DNA of 64,000 nt from Chloroflexota bacterium (GCA_021825925.1 JAKAFP010000008.1:1-64000), one strand, 5' to 3'. Counted from the first letter of the stretch, positions 42,687 to 51,608 are shown. Made by a program: numbers and translations. Notes: generated from the letters alone by a model not told the origin.

Positions 42687-44138
42687 TTAAAGTCCTTCAA
42701 CGCTTGACAGGACGACGTCAAAACGCCGCAATGCTTCATCAATAACTTCATCAGTATCAGCCATGCTGGTATACATTCGGCTGCCAGCCAGAGTGATCAA
42801 ACCATTGGCCATATATGCAGCGCCCATTTGTTCGATCATGTGTTTTCGTGGCTTAAGTTCTTTCATCAATTTGACCGGGTTGTGCAGGTCCAGCAGCATG
42901 ACACCTGAGGTTTCAAGATGGCAGATGGATCCCTGGTTGAATGCAACAAATGGCAGACCATATTTTTCGATCAATACGTTTAAACCTTTGGTCAGACGAT
43001 CACCGGCTTTACCTGCGATCACTGCTGCGTTGGTGCGTTCCATCTCAAGTAGAGCATAATAACCCGCCACACAAGACAGAGGATTTGCCGAAAGGGTTCC
43101 GCCGATGTAGGCACGTTCGCCGGTGCCGCCAATGCCAGCCGCAAAACGGGCGATCACATCCGCGCGCCCGCCGACACCGCCAGCCATGGGGAAGCCGCCG
43201 GTGACGCATTTGCCAAAGATGGTCAAGTCGGGTTTTACGCCGAAGTATCCCTGCGCCCCGCCCAAACCAAGGCGGAACCCGGTGACCACTTCGTCGAAGA
43301 TCAGCAAGGCGCCGAATTCGTCGCAAAGTTCGCGTACTTTCTGGTTGAAATCAAAAGCGACCGGGCGTGTACCGGATTCAGGACCAACGGGTTCCACGAT
43401 CACGGCTGCGGTTCCACCCAGCAATTGGTTGGCGATCAGATGCCGTTTTAATGAACCGAGATCACTCGGAAAAAATTCCTGGGTGTTGGCGGTGGCTCCT
43501 GCCGGGATACCCTTGGCTTCCAATCTGCCGGTTCCGGGCACATGCAGCCCGTAAACCATTGAATCACTCCAGCCGTGATATGCACCACCGGATTTGATGA
43601 TCTTTTTCTTGCCGGTATAAGCCCTGGCAGCCCTGATGGCAGCCATGACGCTTTCAGTGCCGGTTCCCAACATGCGGAACATTTCGACAGAGGGCATGAA
43701 TCGGTTGATCAGTTCAGCCAGTTTCAGCTCATATTCATGGAAGAGTCCGGTCACGGGACCGCAAGATTGAAGCATTTCAATGATCTTTTCGCGCACTGGC
43801 GCGTAGTTGCTGCCCAGGATGGTCGGTCCGCCGGCCTGCAGGAAATCAATGTACTGGTTGCCGTCCACATCCCACATGTGAGCACCGTTGGCTTTTTCAA
43901 TGGCAATTGGGAAGGGATAATTAAACGCAAGATTATGCTGTACGCCACCGGGGATGAACTTCTTGGCTTCGTCGGTAATCTCTTTTGAGCGCTTGCATTT
44001 CTGGTCGAAATAACCCAGCACTTCCTGCATCTTGTCAGCACGAATGGGACGCATGGGCTGGTTGATCAGTTTCTTTAGATCGGCATACACTTTTTCGGTA
44101 TCAGGATATTCACTGATGGCGTACTGTTGTTCGGTCAT
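42687..44138 (-). CDS. Class III aminotransferase, glutamate-1-semialdehyde aminomutase-like
   Basis: A 483-residue PLP enzyme. FIPGGVQHNLAFNYPFPIAI, GSNYAPVREKI, LGTGTESVMAAIRAARA, GGAYHGWSDSM, IFDEVVTGFRLGLGGAQ and IFGKCVTGGFPMAGG (PLP Lys310) match the GSA aminomutase branch. It is longer than HemL by an N-terminal extension of about 60 residues, and sits with an aldolase and a sugar kinase rather than heme genes, so a catabolic amino-sugar or amino-acid aminotransferase or aminomutase is more likely. GGATCC lies seven bases upstream of the ATG. Confidence 0.88.
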   Translation of the reverse strand: MTEQQYAISEYPDTEKVYADLKKLINQPMRPIRADKMQEVLGYFDQKCKRSKEITDEAKKFIPGGVQHNLAFNYPFPIAIEKANGAHMWDVDGNQYIDFLQAGGPTILGSNYAPVREKIIEMLQSCGPVTGLFHEYELKLAELINRFMPSVEMFRMLGTGTESVMAAIRAARAYTGKKKIIKSGGAYHGWSDSMVYGLHVPGTGRLEAKGIPAGATANTQEFFPSDLGSLKRHLIANQLLGGTAAVIVEPVGPESGTRPVAFDFNQKVRELCDEFGALLIFDEVVTGFRLGLGGAQGYFGVKPDLTIFGKCVTGGFPMAGGVGGRADVIARFAAGIGGTGERAYIGGTLSANPLSCVAGYYALLEMERTNAAVIAGKAGDRLTKGLNVLIEKYGLPFVAFNQGSICHLETSGVMLLDLHNPVKLMKELKPRKHMIEQMGAAYMANGLITLAGSRMYTSMADTDEVIDEALRRFDVVLSSVEGL

Positions 44139-44167
44139 GGATCCTCCATAAATTGATGAAATTAAGA

Positions 44168-44854
44168 CTATTCGCCGCCGAGGGCTTCATTTCCACTTTC
44201 AACACGCTTTTGATCCTTGCGCAGCTTAGAAAAGGCGATCTCACGCACTGCCAGCGGCACTTTGGATGCTTTAATATCCGTGCACAAGGTCAACAAATAA
44301 GCCAGAGAGCATTTTTCGAGGATTTCAACATTGTGACAAGCGCGTTCAAGATCAGTACCAAACAACAACGCACCATGATTTTTCATCAAATAGGCATTGT
44401 TATGATTCTTAACATTTTTAGCGATGGTATCACGCAGCATGCCAGTACCAGAGGGTGCATAAGGGATGATGTCCACGCTGCGACCAAGGAAACGCGTCTG
44501 TTCATCAAACAACCCGGGGATGGGCTTGTTGATAAGGGTCAATGCACTGGCATAGACCTGATGAGTGTGAACGACCGCGTTGACGTCTGCCCGAACCTGA
44601 TAGATGGCACAGTGCATGGCTGCTTCCACCGAGGGTTTTAAAGTGCCTTCAAGTCTGTTGAGATCAAAATCGAGGATACAGATATCTTCAGCCGTCATTT
44701 TCATATAATCAAAATCGGAAGGAGTGACTGCAAAAACCTTCTCACCACTGATGCGCATGGAGAGATTGCCCCCGGTGGCCATTAAGAAACCTTTGTTGGT
44801 CAGGTCCTGGGCGGCGTTTACGATTGCTTGTTTTTGAACTTGATATTTGCTCAT
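44168..44854 (-). CDS. Class II aldolase/adducin family protein
   Basis: A 228-residue fuculose-phosphate aldolase-like enzyme. The zinc His pair is in AVVHTHQVYASAL, the third His in MKNHGALLFG, and LMATGGNLSMRI gives the substrate phosphate-binding loop. It would cleave or isomerise a phosphorylated sugar or a hydroxy-keto acid. The start at 44854 has AGGAG six bases upstream; an ATG-like start five codons earlier lacks it. It is the first gene of the four-gene operon and follows a consensus promoter. Confidence 0.9.
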   Translation of the reverse strand: MSKYQVQKQAIVNAAQDLTNKGFLMATGGNLSMRISGEKVFAVTPSDFDYMKMTAEDICILDFDLNRLEGTLKPSVEAAMHCAIYQVRADVNAVVHTHQVYASALTLINKPIPGLFDEQTRFLGRSVDIIPYAPSGTGMLRDTIAKNVKNHNNAYLMKNHGALLFGTDLERACHNVEILEKCSLAYLLTLCTDIKASKVPLAVREIAFSKLRKDQKRVESGNEALGGE

Positions 44855-44866
44855 GGCTCTCCTAAT

Positions 44867-44889
44867 CAATCTTTACGTTGTCTAGATTG
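44867..44889. promoter_or_regulatory. Inverted repeat overlapping the aldolase operon promoter
   Basis: CAATCT and AGATTG, 11 bases apart, overlap the -10 box of the promoter. The placement suits a repressor operator. No regulator gene is adjacent in the operon. Confidence 0.4.
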
Positions 44890-44914
44890 TAAAGAAATTT
44901 ATTATCTTTGTCAA
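44886..44914 (-). promoter_or_regulatory. Promoter of the aldolase-aminotransferase-kinase-MFS operon
   Basis: TTGACA (44909-44914) and TACAAT (44886-44891) on the minus strand are separated by 17 bases. Confidence 0.8.
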
Positions 44915-45001
44915 GCATGATTTAATGCACATTTTAAGGGCAAAAAGATTGGATTATGCTAATCTATTGGTTAAGATTCCTGATAGTCGGAGAATAAAGG
45001 C

Positions 45002-46741
45002 ATGAGTTATTCAAACACTGAAACGCCTGTAAAGAATTCAGCGTTAACCATTATTCGTAGCATCTGGAAATCCCTGACCACCCCCCACCTCAAAAGAAAA
45101 AACGAAGCACGCTCGGAACACATGACAAAGGTTGTCTTGTTGTTTATCAGCCTGGTGATCACTCTATTTTTAATTTTATCTATAATCGGATGGCTGAATC
45201 ATGCCATTCCAGTAGACACAGTCATCCTCCTGGCGATCATGGAGGTACTCTTTATCGCCGGTTGGTTCATTACTGATTCGGGCTTTCAAAAAATTGGAGC
45301 CCTCATCCCCTGTCTCATTCTTTATTTTTCCGCAGTCTACGGAAATTACATTGGTGGCATTGATGCACCGGCCATGTTGTTATACGCCTTGTCAATAGTA
45401 CTTGCGGCGATCATGTTGGGATCCAAGGCTCAGTTAATTTTTCTTTTTTTTAGTCTGTTGGGATTGGGAGGAATGGGAATAGCTCACTTAAATGGCTGGT
45501 TAACTACCAACCGCAGCGCGTCAAACATGTTCTATAATCGCCTGGGCATTGCTTTTGCCGCGCTTTCAGCCTTAACCCTGGGAGTGTGGTTTCTAAAAAA
45601 ACAGTATCAAATTTTGATTGATGAACTCCAGACTTCGTCGGCGAATAATCGCGCCCTGCTTGAAACAATCATTGATGGTGTGGTGTTTTCAAATCTACAA
45701 GGCATTATTGAAGACCTTAACGAAGCTGCGATTAAGATCTATAAATTGCCCAACAAAGATCTGGCTATCGGCAAAAACATCGTCACCTTTTTATCTCCAG
45801 AAGATCAACGTTATGCAGATGAGTTATATGATTCAATGTTGTCAGGTGCTTCGACCGGATCAGTAAGTTGCACGGGAATTCTGCCAAATGGCGAGAAGAT
45901 CAGTCTTGAGATCAATTCAGCGCTGTTTTTTGACCGGTCGGGCAATCCCAAAGGATTCGTCAGCACCCTGCGGGATGTAACCCAAAGGAAGATCGTTGAA
46001 GATGAATTAAAGCGTTATCGTGAACAACTTGAATTTTTGGTGGAAGAACGAACTGCAAAACTCAAAGAAGCTTATGACGAACTTGAAAGTTTTTCATATA
46101 CCGTATCCCATGATCTACGCTCTCCGCTGCGAGGAATTGACGGCTATTTGTCTTTAGCTTTGGAAGATAAAGAAAATCAAATTTCAGAAACCAGCAAGAC
46201 TTATATGGTCAAAGTTAAGGACAGCGTCAACCGGATGGGAGAGCTGATCACTGATCTGCTTGCCTTCTCGCGGTTAATCAGACAACCAGTGACCCGCCGG
46301 AAAATCGAACCTGAAGCGATCGCCAATAGTGTTAAAGATGAACTTCTCAACGGAGAATACCTTGGTCAATCTGTGACGATTACGATCGAGAAAATGGCAC
46401 CCTGCGAAGCAGACCCCACCTTAATTAGGCAGGTTTACTTTAACCTGCTGGACAATGCTTTGAAATACTCCCATAAAAAAGAAAATGCAATGGTTAAAGC
46501 CGGTTCAACTGTAAGCGAGTCAGGTGAAGTGATCTATTTCATCAGTGACAACGGGATTGGTTTTAACATGAAATATTCCGAAAAATTGTTTGGCGTTTTT
46601 CAAAGACTGCATAATGAACCGGATTATGAAGGAACAGGTATCGGTTTGGCAACTGCTTATCGGATTATTAGACGTCATAACGGAAGAATCTGGGCTAAAA
46701 GCGAAGAAGGCAAAGGATCAACTTTTTACTTCACTTTATAA
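45002..46741 (+). CDS. Sensor histidine kinase with membrane domain and PAS
   Basis: A 579-residue kinase. Residues about 42-200 contain six hydrophobic helices. A PAS domain follows (NRALLETIIDGVVFSNLQGI ... GFVSTLRDVTQRKIVEDEL), then a coiled linker and the HisKA H-box YTVSHDLRSPLRGIDGYL with His370, and the HATPase boxes LLDNALKYS (N), ISDNGIGF (G1), LFGVFQRLH (F) and GTGIGLATAYRII (G2). No response regulator is beside it, so its partner is elsewhere. The input could be a membrane or PAS-bound signal. Confidence 0.9.
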   Translation: MSYSNTETPVKNSALTIIRSIWKSLTTPHLKRKNEARSEHMTKVVLLFISLVITLFLILSIIGWLNHAIPVDTVILLAIMEVLFIAGWFITDSGFQKIGALIPCLILYFSAVYGNYIGGIDAPAMLLYALSIVLAAIMLGSKAQLIFLFFSLLGLGGMGIAHLNGWLTTNRSASNMFYNRLGIAFAALSALTLGVWFLKKQYQILIDELQTSSANNRALLETIIDGVVFSNLQGIIEDLNEAAIKIYKLPNKDLAIGKNIVTFLSPEDQRYADELYDSMLSGASTGSVSCTGILPNGEKISLEINSALFFDRSGNPKGFVSTLRDVTQRKIVEDELKRYREQLEFLVEERTAKLKEAYDELESFSYTVSHDLRSPLRGIDGYLSLALEDKENQISETSKTYMVKVKDSVNRMGELITDLLAFSRLIRQPVTRRKIEPEAIANSVKDELLNGEYLGQSVTITIEKMAPCEADPTLIRQVYFNLLDNALKYSHKKENAMVKAGSTVSESGEVIYFISDNGIGFNMKYSEKLFGVFQRLHNEPDYEGTGIGLATAYRIIRRHNGRIWAKSEEGKGSTFYFTL

Positions 46742-46758
46742 AAAACCTGGTCTGGTCA

Positions 46759-46787
46759 TTGCCCAGATTGAGATAATGGTTTAATAT
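46759..46787 (+). promoter_or_regulatory. Promoter of the TetR gene (leaderless)
   Basis: TTGCCC (46759-46764) and TAATAT (46782-46787) are 17 bases apart; the -10 ends six bases before the ATG at 46794. Confidence 0.55.
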
Positions 46788-46793
46788 TTACGG

Positions 46794-47444
46794 ATGGGAA
46801 CAAAATCTTACCATCACGGTGATTTAAAGAACGCGCTCATCCAGGCTGGCATTAAAATCCTTGCAGAAGAGGGAATCGAGGGATTTAGCCTGCGCAAAGT
46901 CGCGCGCGAAGCCGGCGTCACACATTCTGCACCTTACGCCCATTTTGCTGACAAACAAGCTATGATCGCCGCCATCTCCACCGATGGTTATCGAAAAGTT
47001 TACGAACGGATCATCAATGTTGTGGAACAATTTCCCGATGATCCTTTGAGACAATTCATTGAGACCGCCTGGGTGTATGTCTCCTTCGGCTTTGACGAAC
47101 CAGACCATTTCAAGATCACTTTTTCAGGTTCGGTGGAGCGTGAGCGTGAATACCCTGCACTGGTGGAGATGACCAGTAAAACTTTTGATGCTTTGCGACA
47201 ATTGATCATCCGCTGCCAACAGGCGGATCTCATTGACCGGGGTGAGCCTGACCTGGCGGCCGTCACTGTTTGGGGGTTTGTACATGGTTTTGTCCACCTG
47301 ATCCAGGAAGGAATGGTATCTCACATCGTGACGAACCGCTATTCCAGGCGCGAAATGCTCATCTTATCCCTCAACCATATTCTTAAAACCCCGATCACCA
47401 AAGATCCTCAAGACGATTCCCCGCTTGGTTCGGGGACAAAATAA
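46794..47444 (+). CDS. TetR/AcrR family transcriptional regulator
   Basis: A 216-residue repressor. The N-terminal helix-turn-helix is clear: HHGDLKNALIQAGIKILAEE, FSLRKVAREAGVTHSAPYAHF, then DKQAMIAAIST. The C-terminal ligand domain is of the WHG/TetR_C_13 type (FVHLIQEGMVSH). No operator was pinned down. The gene sits between a histidine kinase and a radical SAM gene, either of which may be its target. A leaderless start is likely. Confidence 0.88.
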   Translation: MGTKSYHHGDLKNALIQAGIKILAEEGIEGFSLRKVAREAGVTHSAPYAHFADKQAMIAAISTDGYRKVYERIINVVEQFPDDPLRQFIETAWVYVSFGFDEPDHFKITFSGSVEREREYPALVEMTSKTFDALRQLIIRCQQADLIDRGEPDLAAVTVWGFVHGFVHLIQEGMVSHIVTNRYSRREMLILSLNHILKTPITKDPQDDSPLGSGTK

Positions 47445-47470
47445 TCGGTCTTCCTGTCATGAATTTACGG

Positions 47471-47500
47471 TTGCCGTATTAATCATTAATGTGATAGAAT
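47471..47500 (+). promoter_or_regulatory. Promoter upstream of the radical SAM gene
   Basis: TTGCCG (47471-47476) and TAGAAT (47495-47500) are 18 bases apart; the expected start is near 47507. Confidence 0.5.
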
Positions 47501-47515
47501 CTGTCCGATTTGCGA

Positions 47516-48943
47516 ATGCCAAAATCATCAGTTCAACGTTTTCTATTCAAGGTCACTCGTTACACACAAATGGAAATCAAAACGACAACTACGAAGACAT
47601 CCTGGCTGGAAGACTCACTGGTTCATCTCTCTGAACGAGTCTTGACCGCTGTTCTTCGCACCCAAACAGGCCTTGTTTTGACTTCCGATCCCAATGAAGA
47701 CCTGTCCCTGCCCCCACCCACCGCAGGCCATGAGTACACGCTTTACATGCACGTACCCTTTTGCGAGAGTTTGTGTCCATACTGTTCATTCAATCGCTTT
47801 TTATACGAAGGTAAAAAGGCGGTGGATTATTTTGCTGCCCTGCGCGAAGAAATGCACATGGTGGCCAGCCTGGGATACAACTTTAAGACCCTCTACATTG
47901 GCGGTGGAACCCCAACCATCAACATCGAGGAACTGGTTAAAACCATTGACCTTGCCAGGGAGCTTTTTAACGTTCACGAAATCTCCTGCGAGACCAATCC
48001 CAATCACCTGATACCGGAATATGTGGATCAGCTTAAAGATCGTGTGCAGCGTCTCTCAGTTGGCGTACAGAGTTTTGATACGGATCTGCTGTATCAGATG
48101 AACCGGCTCGAAAAATTCGGGGAAGGCAAACAGATCCTCGAACGCATCCGTTTTGCCGCCCCCTATTTTGAATCCCTCAATGTGGATATGATCTTCAACT
48201 TCCCGAACCAAACCCTTGAGATGTTGAACAACGACCTGGAGGCGATTCTCTCATCAGGTGCCCAGCAGGTGACCTTTTATCCCTTGATGAGTGCATCATC
48301 TGTCGAAAAATCCATGGCGAACTCCGTGGGCAGACCCACCCATGAACGCGAATGGCAATACTTCAACCTGATCAATGACCGTTTGTCTGGTGAGTTCAAG
48401 CAGCTCTCCGCCTGGACCTTTGTGCGCAAGGCCGCAGGTATGATTGACGAATACATTGTTGACAGCGAAGAATATGTCGGCATCGGCTCAGGGTCCTTCA
48501 GCTATCTGAACGGCAGCTTATATGTAAACCATTTTTCGATCAACCAGTATTCCACGGCAGTCCATGCAGGAAGACTGGGTGTGAATGCCCGAAAAGAATA
48601 TGACCGGTTATCACAAATGCGCTATTGGTTCATGATGAACCTCTTTGGTATGAATTTTGACAGGCAAGCGTTCAGAAAACGATTCGGTTTATCCATCTGG
48701 TCTGGTTTGGGTCTTGAAATGCTCTTCATGACGTTGATCGGTGCATTCAATAAAAACGACAGCAGCCAGCTCACCCGCCGCGGACAATACATGTCTGTGG
48801 TGATGATGCGAGAGTTCTTCTCAGGTGTGAACAATCTTCGTGACCTCGCCCGCAAGAACCTCAGTCCGCTTGAACTGGCCAGCGCGACCCCCGTGAAGTA
48901 CGTTGGTGTTCACAGTACGAGTAAAAGCCTTTTGCGCAAGTAA
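47516..48943 (+). CDS. HemN/HemW-like radical SAM protein
   Basis: A 475-residue radical SAM enzyme related to oxygen-independent coproporphyrinogen oxidase and the heme chaperone HemW. The iron-sulfur motif is CESLCPYCSF (CxxxCxxC) inside YMHVPFCESLCPYC; FKTLYIGGGTPTI, SVGVQSFD and MIFNFPNQTLEMLNNDLEAI follow. The C-terminal region differs from HemN, so heme synthesis proper is not assured. Start is uncertain: 47516 and 47570 are both ATG without ribosome sites; a promoter predicts transcription near 47507, favouring 47516 with a very short leader. Confidence 0.82.
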   Translation: MPKSSVQRFLFKVTRYTQMEIKTTTTKTSWLEDSLVHLSERVLTAVLRTQTGLVLTSDPNEDLSLPPPTAGHEYTLYMHVPFCESLCPYCSFNRFLYEGKKAVDYFAALREEMHMVASLGYNFKTLYIGGGTPTINIEELVKTIDLARELFNVHEISCETNPNHLIPEYVDQLKDRVQRLSVGVQSFDTDLLYQMNRLEKFGEGKQILERIRFAAPYFESLNVDMIFNFPNQTLEMLNNDLEAILSSGAQQVTFYPLMSASSVEKSMANSVGRPTHEREWQYFNLINDRLSGEFKQLSAWTFVRKAAGMIDEYIVDSEEYVGIGSGSFSYLNGSLYVNHFSINQYSTAVHAGRLGVNARKEYDRLSQMRYWFMMNLFGMNFDRQAFRKRFGLSIWSGLGLEMLFMTLIGAFNKNDSSQLTRRGQYMSVVMMREFFSGVNNLRDLARKNLSPLELASATPVKYVGVHSTSKSLLRK

Positions 48944-48977
48944 ACCAAAACCCCCATTTTCATTAATTCTTCATATA

Positions 48978-48989
48978 TGACATTTGTCA
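48978..48989. promoter_or_regulatory. Small inverted repeat upstream of arsR
   Basis: TGACA and TGTCA are two bases apart. It lies 88 bases before the ArsR start and may be an additional operator or part of a promoter. Confidence 0.3.
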
Positions 48990-49018
48990 GGGTATGCAAT
49001 ATGACAAGTGATATAGTA

Positions 49019-49042
49019 ATATATGCATATAAACGCATATAT
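49019..49042. promoter_or_regulatory. Candidate operator of the sulfide operon
   Basis: ATATATGC and GCATATAT form an 8-base inverted repeat with 8 bases between, 34 bases before the ArsR start. AT-rich dyads of this kind are bound by sulfide-sensing ArsR repressors (BigR/SqrR type). Confidence 0.55.
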
Positions 49043-49076
49043 GAATATTTGAATTGCAAAATTGGAGGACCGCACG

Positions 49077-49424
49077 ATGGCCGATAATTTACGGGAAGAA
49101 GTAGTCAGACTACACGCACAAGTATGCAGCGGCCTTGCTGATCCGAACCGCATCTTGATCATCTATTCGTTATCTGATGGTCCGCGCAATGTAAATGACA
49201 TTGCCAACAAAATGGAATTACCCCAACCCACCGTTTCAAGACATTTGAAGATCCTGCGTGAACGCGGCATTGTTCGCGCTGACCGTGACGGACAAACCAT
49301 TAATTACCGCTTAACCGATCATCGCATTGTTCAGGCACTTGACCTATTGCGGGCAACTCTGGCTGACCAATTGAATGATCAGGCTTTACTGGCTAGACAA
49401 GCAAATCAAAACTTAATCGGGTAA
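49077..49424 (+). CDS. ArsR-family transcriptional regulator
   Basis: A 115-residue winged-helix repressor. HAQVCSGLADPNRILIIYSL is the N-terminal helix pair, DIANKMELPQPTVSRHLKILRERGIV the recognition helix region, and GQTINYRLTD the wing. There is only one Cys (position 17), so the two-Cys persulfide switch of SqrR is not complete and sensing may differ. The start at 49077 has GGAGG eight bases upstream. It opens the operon with sqr, a DsrC-like and a DsrE-like gene, which suggests it controls sulfide oxidation through the upstream dyad. Confidence 0.88.
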   Translation: MADNLREEVVRLHAQVCSGLADPNRILIIYSLSDGPRNVNDIANKMELPQPTVSRHLKILRERGIVRADRDGQTINYRLTDHRIVQALDLLRATLADQLNDQALLARQANQNLIG

Positions 49425-49439
49425 AGGGAGAGACAATCT

Positions 49440-50675
49440 ATGAAGACATTCTTGATTCTGGGTGCGGGTACCGGGGGTACCATGATGGCGAACAAGCTCG
49501 CCAAAAAGCTTGATCCACAGGAGTGGAAGATCATCCTTGTGGATCGTGTGATGGAACACTATTACCAACCAGGCTTCCTCTTCGTGCCGTTCGGATATTA
49601 CAAACCGGAAAGCATTGTTCAACCCAAACGCAAATTCGTGCCGGCTGGCGTGGAATTCATCAACGCCGATATCGAACTGATCGACCCCGATCAAAATCGT
49701 GTCACCCTGAAGGAAGGCAAAAAAGTCATTTCGTATGACCAGCTGTTAATCGCCACCGGCACAGACATCCATCCCGAGGAGATCGAGGGCATGCAGGGCG
49801 CCGGTTGGCACCAGAACATCTTCGATTTTTACACCTTTGAAGGTGCGGTCAAACTCAATAAATTCCTGACCAACTTCAACGGTGGACGCATCGTAATTAA
49901 TATCGCCGAGATGCCGATCAAATGCCCGGTGGCACCACTTGAATTCGCCTTCCTGGCCGACTATTATTTCAAACAGCGAGGCATCCGCAACAAGGTTGAG
50001 ATTGTTTACTCCACCCCGCTTTCCGGCGCCTTTACCAAACCTGTTGCCTCCAAGATGCTCGGAGACATCCTGGTCAAGAAGAATATCATCGTTGAACCTG
50101 ATTTCGCCATCAGCGGCGTGGATGACAGCAAGAACATTGTCAGTTCTTACGATGGACGCGAACTCAATTATGACCTGCTCGTGGCCATCCCCACCAACAT
50201 GGGCGCGAACGTGATCGGCCGCTCAGGCATGGGTGATGACCTCAATTTCGTCCCGACCAACAAAGCCACTTTACAATCCAATCAATGGCAGAACGTGTGG
50301 GTGATCGGCGACGCCACCAACGTACCGGCCTCCAAGGCAGGCTCCGTGGTTCATTATGAAGCTGAAACCCTGCTCGAGAACATCCTGGATGCCGTCGCCG
50401 GCAAGGAACTGAGCGCCGCCTTTGACGGACATTCCACCTGCCATATCACCTCAGGATTCAACAAGAGCCTGTTGATTGACTTCAGCTATGATGTGGAACC
50501 CCTGACCGGTGTTTATCCCATGCCCGTGGTCGGACCCTTCCCGCTCTTAAAAGAAAGTTTCTTTAACTACCTCGGCAAGCTTTCGTTCAGATGGATCTAC
50601 TGGAACATCATGTTACGCGGGATCCCCTTCCCGCTGCCCCCCGCCTTTTCAATGGCCGGGAAAAAACAACAATAG
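49440..50675 (+). CDS. Sulfide:quinone oxidoreductase-like flavoprotein
   Basis: A 411-residue FAD enzyme. The FAD motif is FLILGAGTGGTMMANKLAKK, with VDRVMEHYYQPGFLFVPFG, LLIATGTDI and VWVIGDATNVPASKAGSV. Two Cys, C162 (IKCPVAP) and C334 (HSTCHIT), stand where SQR has its redox pair. The C-terminus is hydrophobic (SFRWIYWNIMLRGIPFPLPP) and fits membrane attachment near quinone. It would oxidise sulfide to polysulfide and reduce quinone. It is the second gene of the operon, with GGGAGAG upstream. A flavocytochrome c-like or NADH-dehydrogenase-like role is less likely. Confidence 0.88.
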   Translation: MKTFLILGAGTGGTMMANKLAKKLDPQEWKIILVDRVMEHYYQPGFLFVPFGYYKPESIVQPKRKFVPAGVEFINADIELIDPDQNRVTLKEGKKVISYDQLLIATGTDIHPEEIEGMQGAGWHQNIFDFYTFEGAVKLNKFLTNFNGGRIVINIAEMPIKCPVAPLEFAFLADYYFKQRGIRNKVEIVYSTPLSGAFTKPVASKMLGDILVKKNIIVEPDFAISGVDDSKNIVSSYDGRELNYDLLVAIPTNMGANVIGRSGMGDDLNFVPTNKATLQSNQWQNVWVIGDATNVPASKAGSVVHYEAETLLENILDAVAGKELSAAFDGHSTCHITSGFNKSLLIDFSYDVEPLTGVYPMPVVGPFPLLKESFFNYLGKLSFRWIYWNIMLRGIPFPLPPAFSMAGKKQQ

Positions 50676-50706
50676 TCGTGTCTTATTTTTTACAAAGGAG
50701 AGAAAA

Positions 50707-51009
50707 ATGTCTGTACTGGATAATTTGAAATTTGATGCTGATGGATATTTGGAAGACCCGAAAGCCTGGAACAAGGAAGTTGCAGAAGCCATCGCCAAGC
50801 GCGAAGGCGTGACCCTCACCGAACGCTCCTGGGTGGTCATCAATTATGCCCGCAAGGAATATGAGACCAAGGGTGAAGCCCCCACCCTGCGCGCCATCAC
50901 CAAGAACACCGATGTGGATACCAAGGAACTCTACAGCCTCTTCCCGGGTGGACCTGGCAAGCTGGCTGCCAAAGTATCAGGGTTGCACAAACCCACCGGC
51001 TGCATCTAA
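50707..51009 (+). CDS. DsrC/TusE-family sulfur carrier
   Basis: A 100-residue protein with the DsrC fold pattern: FDADGYLEDPKAWNKEVAEAIA, SWVVINYARKEYETKGEAPT and the tail SGLHKPTGCI. The penultimate Cys99 (CysA) is present; the second Cys 10-11 residues before it is Ala, so it is the single-Cys, TusE-like type that can carry a persulfide but cannot form the intramolecular disulfide or trisulfide of true DsrC. It lies 31 bases after sqr, with AAAGGAG before the ATG, and probably accepts sulfur from the SQR product. Confidence 0.9.
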   Translation: MSVLDNLKFDADGYLEDPKAWNKEVAEAIAKREGVTLTERSWVVINYARKEYETKGEAPTLRAITKNTDVDTKELYSLFPGGPGKLAAKVSGLHKPTGCI

Positions 51010-51039
51010 TCCATTCATTCAGAATTAAGGAGAACTCAA

Positions 51040-51519
51040 ATGGCTGAAACCAAACCACGTAAACTGGCAATTATTGCCTCCAAAGGCTCACTGGATATGG
51101 CTTATCCCCCATTGATCCTCGCCAACGCCGCCCGCATGTCTGGCGTTGAGGTGGATATCTTCTTCACCTTCTGGGGTCTGGATATCATCACCAAGAAGAA
51201 AATGGACCATTTGAATGTGGCCGTGGTCGGCAATCCCAGCATGCACCCCTGGTTCCACATCCCCACCTTGTTGGGCATCATCCCCGGCATGTCCGCCGCC
51301 GCCTCCGCCATGATGCGCAGTGAAATCGCGAAGCTCGACTTCCCCCCAGTGGGCGAATTCGTGCAGTTGGTCTGCGATGCCGGCGCCCACCTTTATGGTT
51401 GCAAGATGTCCATGGATATGATGAAATTGACCGAAAAAGACCTGGTCTGTGACGCCAAGGTTCTTGGCGCCATGGAATTTATTGAAATGGCCGAAGGCGC
51501 TCAGATCCTGTTCATTTAG
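51040..51519 (+). CDS. DsrE-family protein
   Basis: A 159-residue protein of the DsrE/DsrF-like (DsrE2) family. KLAIIASKGSLDMAYPPLIL, VEVDIFFTFWGLDII and VGEFVQLVCDAGAHLYGC with Cys121 are the key parts; Cys112 and Cys137 are also present. It would pass persulfide sulfur to or from the DsrC-like partner. A central hydrophobic stretch (FHIPTLLGIIPGMSAAASAMM) suggests membrane contact as in DsrE2. It ends the operon; a REP palindrome follows. Confidence 0.88.
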   Translation: MAETKPRKLAIIASKGSLDMAYPPLILANAARMSGVEVDIFFTFWGLDIITKKKMDHLNVAVVGNPSMHPWFHIPTLLGIIPGMSAAASAMMRSEIAKLDFPPVGEFVQLVCDAGAHLYGCKMSMDMMKLTEKDLVCDAKVLGAMEFIEMAEGAQILFI

Positions 51520-51572
51520 TTCATTACACAAATCGGATAATTTCCAACATTCCATTGTAAAAACAATTGTTC

Positions 51573-51603
51573 GTAGGGTGCATCCCGCTCGGTGGGATGC
51601 ACC
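51573..51603. repeat. REP palindrome, family 1, copy 1
   Basis: GTAGGGTGCATCCC pairs with GGGATGCACC around seven bases. It lies six bases from the end of the REP transposase gene. Confidence 0.85.
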
Positions 51604-51608
51604 TTTCT

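Noticed and set aside
42687-44138. Heme biosynthesis gene hemL
   Set aside because: The family match is real but the N-terminal extension and the operon with a sugar kinase, aldolase and transporter argue against tetrapyrrole synthesis.
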